A stretch of 64,000 nucleotides of DNA from Gibbula magus (taxonomy: Eukaryota; Mollusca; Gastropoda; Trochida; Trochidae): positions 74,244,436-74,308,435 of the forward strand of contig OW388291.1 of the NCBI GenBank assembly GCA_936450465.1, in the 5' to 3' direction. Of this stretch, positions 58,687-64,000 are shown in pieces. The notes under the pieces are model-generated. The model saw nothing but the letters and a program-made list of their open reading frames with translations, was not told where the DNA came from and searched no databases. A program made the position numbers and the translations under genes. The number at the start of each line of letters is the position of its first letter. The first letter of the stretch is position 1.

Positions 58687-59880
58687 TACAATGATGGAAA
58701 ATATGACCAATCAGTCTTCAGTTTAGATGATAGTTAGAATTTTTAGTTCCATTGTGTAAAGATTGGGTTAGGGTATAGACCTGTTTGTGATATTTATTTG
58801 TATTCAAATGGTGTAATCTAAAATAATCAATTACTTACAAAGCAGTATGATCTTCGAGTTTCGTCGCTCTTTAATAGACCAAAATAAGCAAAATCGTTGA
58901 GTAAAATTATGAACAATTGCATCACAAAACAAATTCATTTATCATGATTCTCTCTACGTTTGACATCTTCTCTCTAAATATCGTGTTGAATTTATTTTTT
59001 CCCAGCCACTTAATGTTCATACGTGTCCATTTGCAGCAAATATAGTTCTTCTAAATGAAATAGCGTGCTATCATTGAATTGATTCATCAATTTTGAAAGA
59101 GGTTAAGGGATGTTCCGAAATTTAAAAAAATACATGTCAACAAAAATCAAAGTTTTATCGAACGTTGCACCGTAAACGATGTAGATGTCGATGTAAAGAT
59201 TCATTAAACAACATAGTTGACGAGTGTTTAATATGCTTAATATGCTATGGCGTTATTTCGAAAATGAAACAGTTATTATTCAGGAATCATTTCAGCATCA
59301 TTAAAACAATAAAACGTATATTTTCTTAAACGTTCCGCCTTTTTCATACTATACAATGTGTTTCTATCACCCACTGAAAACAAACTCGCAAATTGTATTT
59401 TTGTAATGAAACAATGTTCCGAGAATCCATGAGATTAACACGTGTCATACTTTACGCGTAGTCAATTACACGTGCATTCTCACGTGTATGTGACCGATGA
59501 CACTTGTCACTGGGTGGCAGTGATAATAATAAGATGTTCCTAACGGCTTGTCCGTAACTCACAAATATTTATTTTGAATTTTGATTAATGCGTTAATAAC
59601 GAACGGTTGAAATAGCCAACATAACTAACTGGTCCCAAATGTCAAACAGAGAGGGGAACTGAACGGTAAACAATCTCTCACTAATTATCATGTTGGCAAA
59701 CTAATGACAGGGGCACGAGATTCGTCCGGATTCCTTCTCAATAGGTCTGCAACAAGGTAAGCCAACACCTCCGTACTTATTCCACAATGCTTGTCCATCA
59801 AATCTAATTTTTCAAGCACAGAAGATCCCAAGATAACATGTAACCCAAGATCAACTATTGGTTGAAGACTTCAGACTCCT
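57216..59880. other. Non-coding stretch with a dinucleotide repeat
   Basis: (AT)n runs from about 58652 to 58682. Frames at 57821-58164 are not recognised. Nothing else seen. Confidence 0.45.
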
Positions 59881-60060
59881 ATCCCTTTTCAACGACTTCT
59901 AATTGGCATCCCTCGTCTGCCAATGACGCGTAAACCACGTGTGAGAGATTGCAGCAAGTTTCTGGGAAGCTGGCACCGCGAAGCGCCGCCGGTGCTTAGG
60001 AGAGAATTGGCTGTTGAGAGGGGCCTGAGAAAGAGTGATGTTTGGTGGTAGCGTGGGAAT
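59881..60060. other. GC-richer non-coding island with CCAAT boxes
   Basis: Contains ATTGG (near 59901), CCAAT (near 59919), ATTGG (near 60006) and CCACGTG (near 59936), plus an inverted repeat GCACCG/CGGTGC around CGAAGCGCCGC (about 59971-59993). It could be a promoter or enhancer, but no adjacent exon is identifiable. Confidence 0.25.
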
Positions 60061-63000
60061 ACATGTCTTACTGCTGTATCTCACCCCTCATCACATACAC
60101 ACTCGCAGACTAAATATGTTTTTCATTTCAATGTTGATGCTTGCGATACGACTCTTAGTTCTGGTTTGTGTCTGTATACTGAAGGTGGGGAGGCATATTT
60201 AGAGGGGGGTTGTTCGCATTGAATAGGTGTTGCGGGGGTGGCTTTACGATGCATAGTTTATTTGTTGTTTTCCTAGGGTACATTTGTTTTATTCTGTTGT
60301 TGTTTTAGAATTGAGGGGTCATTGATAAGAGGGGGAGGGTCTCCAAGAATAGATCTTGCGGGACGGCTTTACGCTCCATAGTGTATTCTTTTATTTCCTT
60401 TGAAGCACATTGTTTTGGAGACTACCTCTGGAAAAGACACGATAATTTGAAAAATTTGACATGTTAACATTATATTGAAGATTTATTGAAGACTGAAATC
60501 TAGTCGGTAAATTTTCTGAGATATTTTAAGAATTTAATTTTAATTAAATTATTTATAAACTTATTTTATTCTTATATTATATTTACCCTGGGTTTTTAAT
60601 CTGATGTTTATTCAGAAGCTAGATTTCCTAAATTAGGGCTGTACACAAGGCCCTTAAAACTTTGATTAACATTACGGCATAGTTGAAGATAAATTGTAAT
60701 GATAAAGCTTTAGTATGAAAACAAGCTATCTACTTTTCTCTATTTGTTTATTTAAAAAAGGGGGGAGTTGATAAAGTACGTACAATTTTATTAAGACTTT
60801 GGTAACAGGTGTACATGTAATTATTTTACAATTTCATTCTTGGCGAATTAGAAGAGAGAAGGAATGATAAAAAGAAACCTAACGATGGAGTTACTGATTT
60901 CTTCAGACAAATTCACGAACCATAAGATGGTTCCATAACGTTTTCTGAAAGTAAATGAGACCTGAAATTATATCATCAAAAGATACAAATAAGTTGTACC
61001 CTTCGTTGTTAATTGATAAAACACTGAACATTTTTATGGAAAAAATGTGGATCATCACTAAAAAAAAATCGTATTAAATTATTATATCAAGATTTAGCTC
61101 CAAATAACGTCGATGCTCTTTAACATGACACAGCGAGCTAAATCTAATTTACTTTTTAAAAGATTATCAACTTAAATGTTTCTCTGCTGAACAGCTGTGA
61201 TATGTGATAATTTAAGCCGATAATAAAAGAAGATTAATAAGTTCATTGAAATGGGAACCAACTATACGAGTTTCAATGCTTTTAAAATGCTTATCTCTAC
61301 GCAGGTTTACCGCTGTAAACTCACACTAAACCTGGATGTGTTCAGACAGTGCTGGGGTGATGACGCGTATTTAGGCTCTATTGCGTTGCATTTCATTTTG
61401 ATGTCATTAAAAAAAGTTGAAAACAGCTGTCATAATAATTATGCCTAAGGAAGATTGAATGGTATGTTGAACGTGTTTAATTTCTGTTTTATTGTAATTA
61501 CTGGCAGTAATATACTATTTCATTTCATACATACATAAACATCGAAATCTCCTATGCAAAACTTTCAAAACATTGGATTTTATTGCTAAATTCCTTGTGG
61601 CAAATTAAAATGCCGTATGAATATTTTAAATATGTTATTGCGTTGAAGGATTACACGGGCAATTCTGCTTAAAATGTTTGAACATGTAGTCCTTGTTGAG
61701 ATTTAGGTATTATCGTTTTTGTGAACGTGTTAAAAATAACACGTTACAATTAAGCAAGAAAAACAACCGAGAAAAGAAATCTGACCTCAACAGTAAAACT
61801 AATCGCTTCTAATCCTACCTAAACAACCCGTAATGAAAATTGTTTCAAGCGAGCGGTTTTTCCACGTGCACGTGCATTTCGAGATTAACGTGGATCCTGT
61901 GTTACATACAACGATAGACACTCAATAATGCACGCGCATCAATAACACTACCCCCAAGAGCGGGGACCATTCTGTATTCGCTTCTGTCAGAATCGGTTAG
62001 GCTCCGGCTAATTTATCAAGTGTCTCTCAGGCAGGTGTTGTAGATTTCAGCACGGATAATTGCTCCCAGACCCTTTTGTTTTGACACATGCTCGTCATGT
62101 TAATTTCTGTTTTCGATGGTCTATTTCACGCTAGTTTGGACTATCGCACGGGTGGAATCGCGTAAGAACACTATGTCCCCTGTTTTCAGGGGGTCACGTG
62201 ATGTCGAAGTGCATCTAGTAGATAAGAAGATTAACAAAAAAGTTACCTGTTACTACAGATCATGGAACATCGGTGTCAGTGCAATGATGCTTTAACAGAC
62301 CTGGCAACATACGAGTTCTAATCGATTATCTAGAATAACGCATTGCATATTGTTCGCTGAAAGTGATATTGGAAGGACATCTTTAGATTATGAACTTAGC
62401 CTTTTTGGCAGATGATGAGGTGGAAATATTAAATGATCAAAATACTTTAAAAACAATTTGTGCATTGAGTATGTCGGTTATTATATCGAAGTGAAACACG
62501 ATAAGTTTCTCTTAATATTTCCAGTCCTAGGATTCATGATGTTTATTCATAATTTGTCAACTCTCTGGAAATGAACTACAATCGGTATCGCAACGCTAAA
62601 TTCGACTCCAATTTAAACAGGTTTTTCAAATTAGTAGAAACTGTCATTTACTTTTGTTTGAAGAAAAACTTGTGAAAACGGGTGTCAACGGTAGGGCAAT
62701 ACATGTTTGCGATTTGCGAGAACTTCTGGCATCATCTATAAATAATTACACTCAGTGTTTCATTCACATTCTTACCAGAGTAGTTGCCATTTAACATCTC
62801 TGGCAATTTGATTTAGTCAACTGCGTAACTTTCACTTATATTTAAGATGGCGTATACTTTATAGAATACCATGTATATAACGTGACAGAATGACTCAGAT
62901 ATACACCAAAACTGGCTGAATTTGATGATTTTCATTTTGACGAGAAGTCCCCTCCCTCATCACTCATATTTACACTTTTCATATTTATTCAAGTCGTTTC

Positions 63001-64000
63001 CATTTATATTATAATAATTGAAAATACAGTTTGAGGCAAACTTTGTCATAAACAAAATGTCAGACAATTTATTTATATTCAGAACTCGGTGACGTAAAGC
63101 AATCTATAAACATCCGCCATCTTTGCTATCACGTACATGCACACAGTATTAGAAAAAACATCTTTTTCGACAATTATTAAGATTTTAGTTGAAGGAAACT
63201 GTCAAATTTGACATTTTATAAACTAAAATACATGCATAGCAATACATGATGGATGCAGTGACACCAGTTGTTGTTTATGTCTTATTTCCCGGATGTTGCA
63301 AAACACGCATGTCATTGCGTCGTATCTTTAAACATCTTCAAATATTTTTGTTATAATGGAATAACAAATGTAAATGTACCCCAAAAAGTTTAGAATTTAT
63401 TTAGTTATTTTCTACTTGGTGCTCTAGAAGTACAATGTCATTATATGTGCGTTGACGAGTTCGAATCTGTATATCTTAACATGCTACACATAACAAGGGA
63501 CAGGGGAAGAAAGACAGACGTAGCTTGGTTACCCAAACGTTTGTATCTGAAATGAAAAAAAAGTATTTAATTAACTAATTAAATAACTCAAATACAATGT
63601 CGCATAAGTAATATTTTAAAGAATGAATATTCATGACTCCGTTTCATCTTTGTATGAAATCTAAAAAATGTAATTTCTTCATCAAATTGTCTGTCTTGCG
63701 TCTCTCAGGATGTCTTCGTTACCAGAAAACGGAGACGGTTGTTTTAATTAATTAACTTTACATACGTCCCAATTTAGTTCTCTTCAAATAATATGAATAG
63801 ATAATGTTTTAACGATTCAAAATGAGTTTAGTTGGCTTCTGAAGACATAGTTTCAGACGTACTTACCACTTGTGGGTTGAAATATCTTGTACTTTGTATG
63901 GTGAAGTTTCTTTTGCTGGTGTGTATATTGTACTCTATTATGCACATTTACATTAGTAGACTACCTATATTCCCGCATTGTGTTTTACTACAACAAACTT
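60061..64000. other. Non-coding stretch to the window end
   Basis: TCACGTGA at 62194-62201, double E-box CCACGTGCACGTG near 61863, and a YY1-like AAAGATGGCGGA on the minus strand at 63125-63114. No coding region recognised; a 65-codon frame at 61251-61448 is unsupported. Confidence 0.4.

Overview
The window is eukaryotic, AT-rich (I estimate about 35% GC by eye) and very gene-poor. It holds one confidently recognised cellular gene, a ZFP36/TIS11-type CCCH zinc-finger mRNA-decay factor with a short GT-AG intron on the minus strand. Everything else I can name is mobile-element debris, tandem repeats or non-coding DNA. The retroelement types, the many minisatellites and the TIS11 sequence suggest a marine invertebrate, most likely a mollusc or other lophotrochozoan; this is an inference, not a demonstration.

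Layout. 1-1420 is a G/T-rich minisatellite. About 3850-6370 is the ZFP36-like gene: promoter (CCAAT box, GC box, TATA, initiator), a palindromic CRE further upstream, two exons, and a 3' region with seven ATTTA pentamers. 8979-9558 is an array of 14- and 18-bp units. 10870-13670 is a 5'-truncated non-LTR retrotransposon with an intact 832-codon reverse transcriptase frame. 17.6-19.3 kb holds a 34-bp repeat and a hexamer microsatellite. 26.16-27.17 kb is a broken relative of the same retrotransposon. 29.27-29.42 kb is a foldback element holding a hammerhead-ribozyme motif, with decayed relatives at 24.1, 24.65, 32.4, 33.35, 33.7, 39.7, 42.7 and 47.5 kb. 33.9-35.63 kb is a 43-unit, 40-bp satellite with no indels. 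37.75-38.21 and 41.22-41.79 kb are two more arrays. 50.36 kb keeps the C-terminal tail of a different LINE, and 52.9-53.34 kb is a three-unit repeat of about 145 bp headed by a microsatellite. The rest is unassigned and probably intergenic or intronic.

How the parts work together. The ZFP36-like protein should bind AU-rich 3'UTRs through two CCCH fingers and recruit CCR4-NOT through its C-terminal motif. Its own 3' region carries ATTTA motifs, which fits autoregulation. The most unusual system is the hammerhead/foldback family. It matches the minimal, dimer-type hammerhead ribozymes known from the flanking repeats of Penelope-like retroelements, but I see no Penelope reverse transcriptase here, so the copies look non-autonomous or are remnants.
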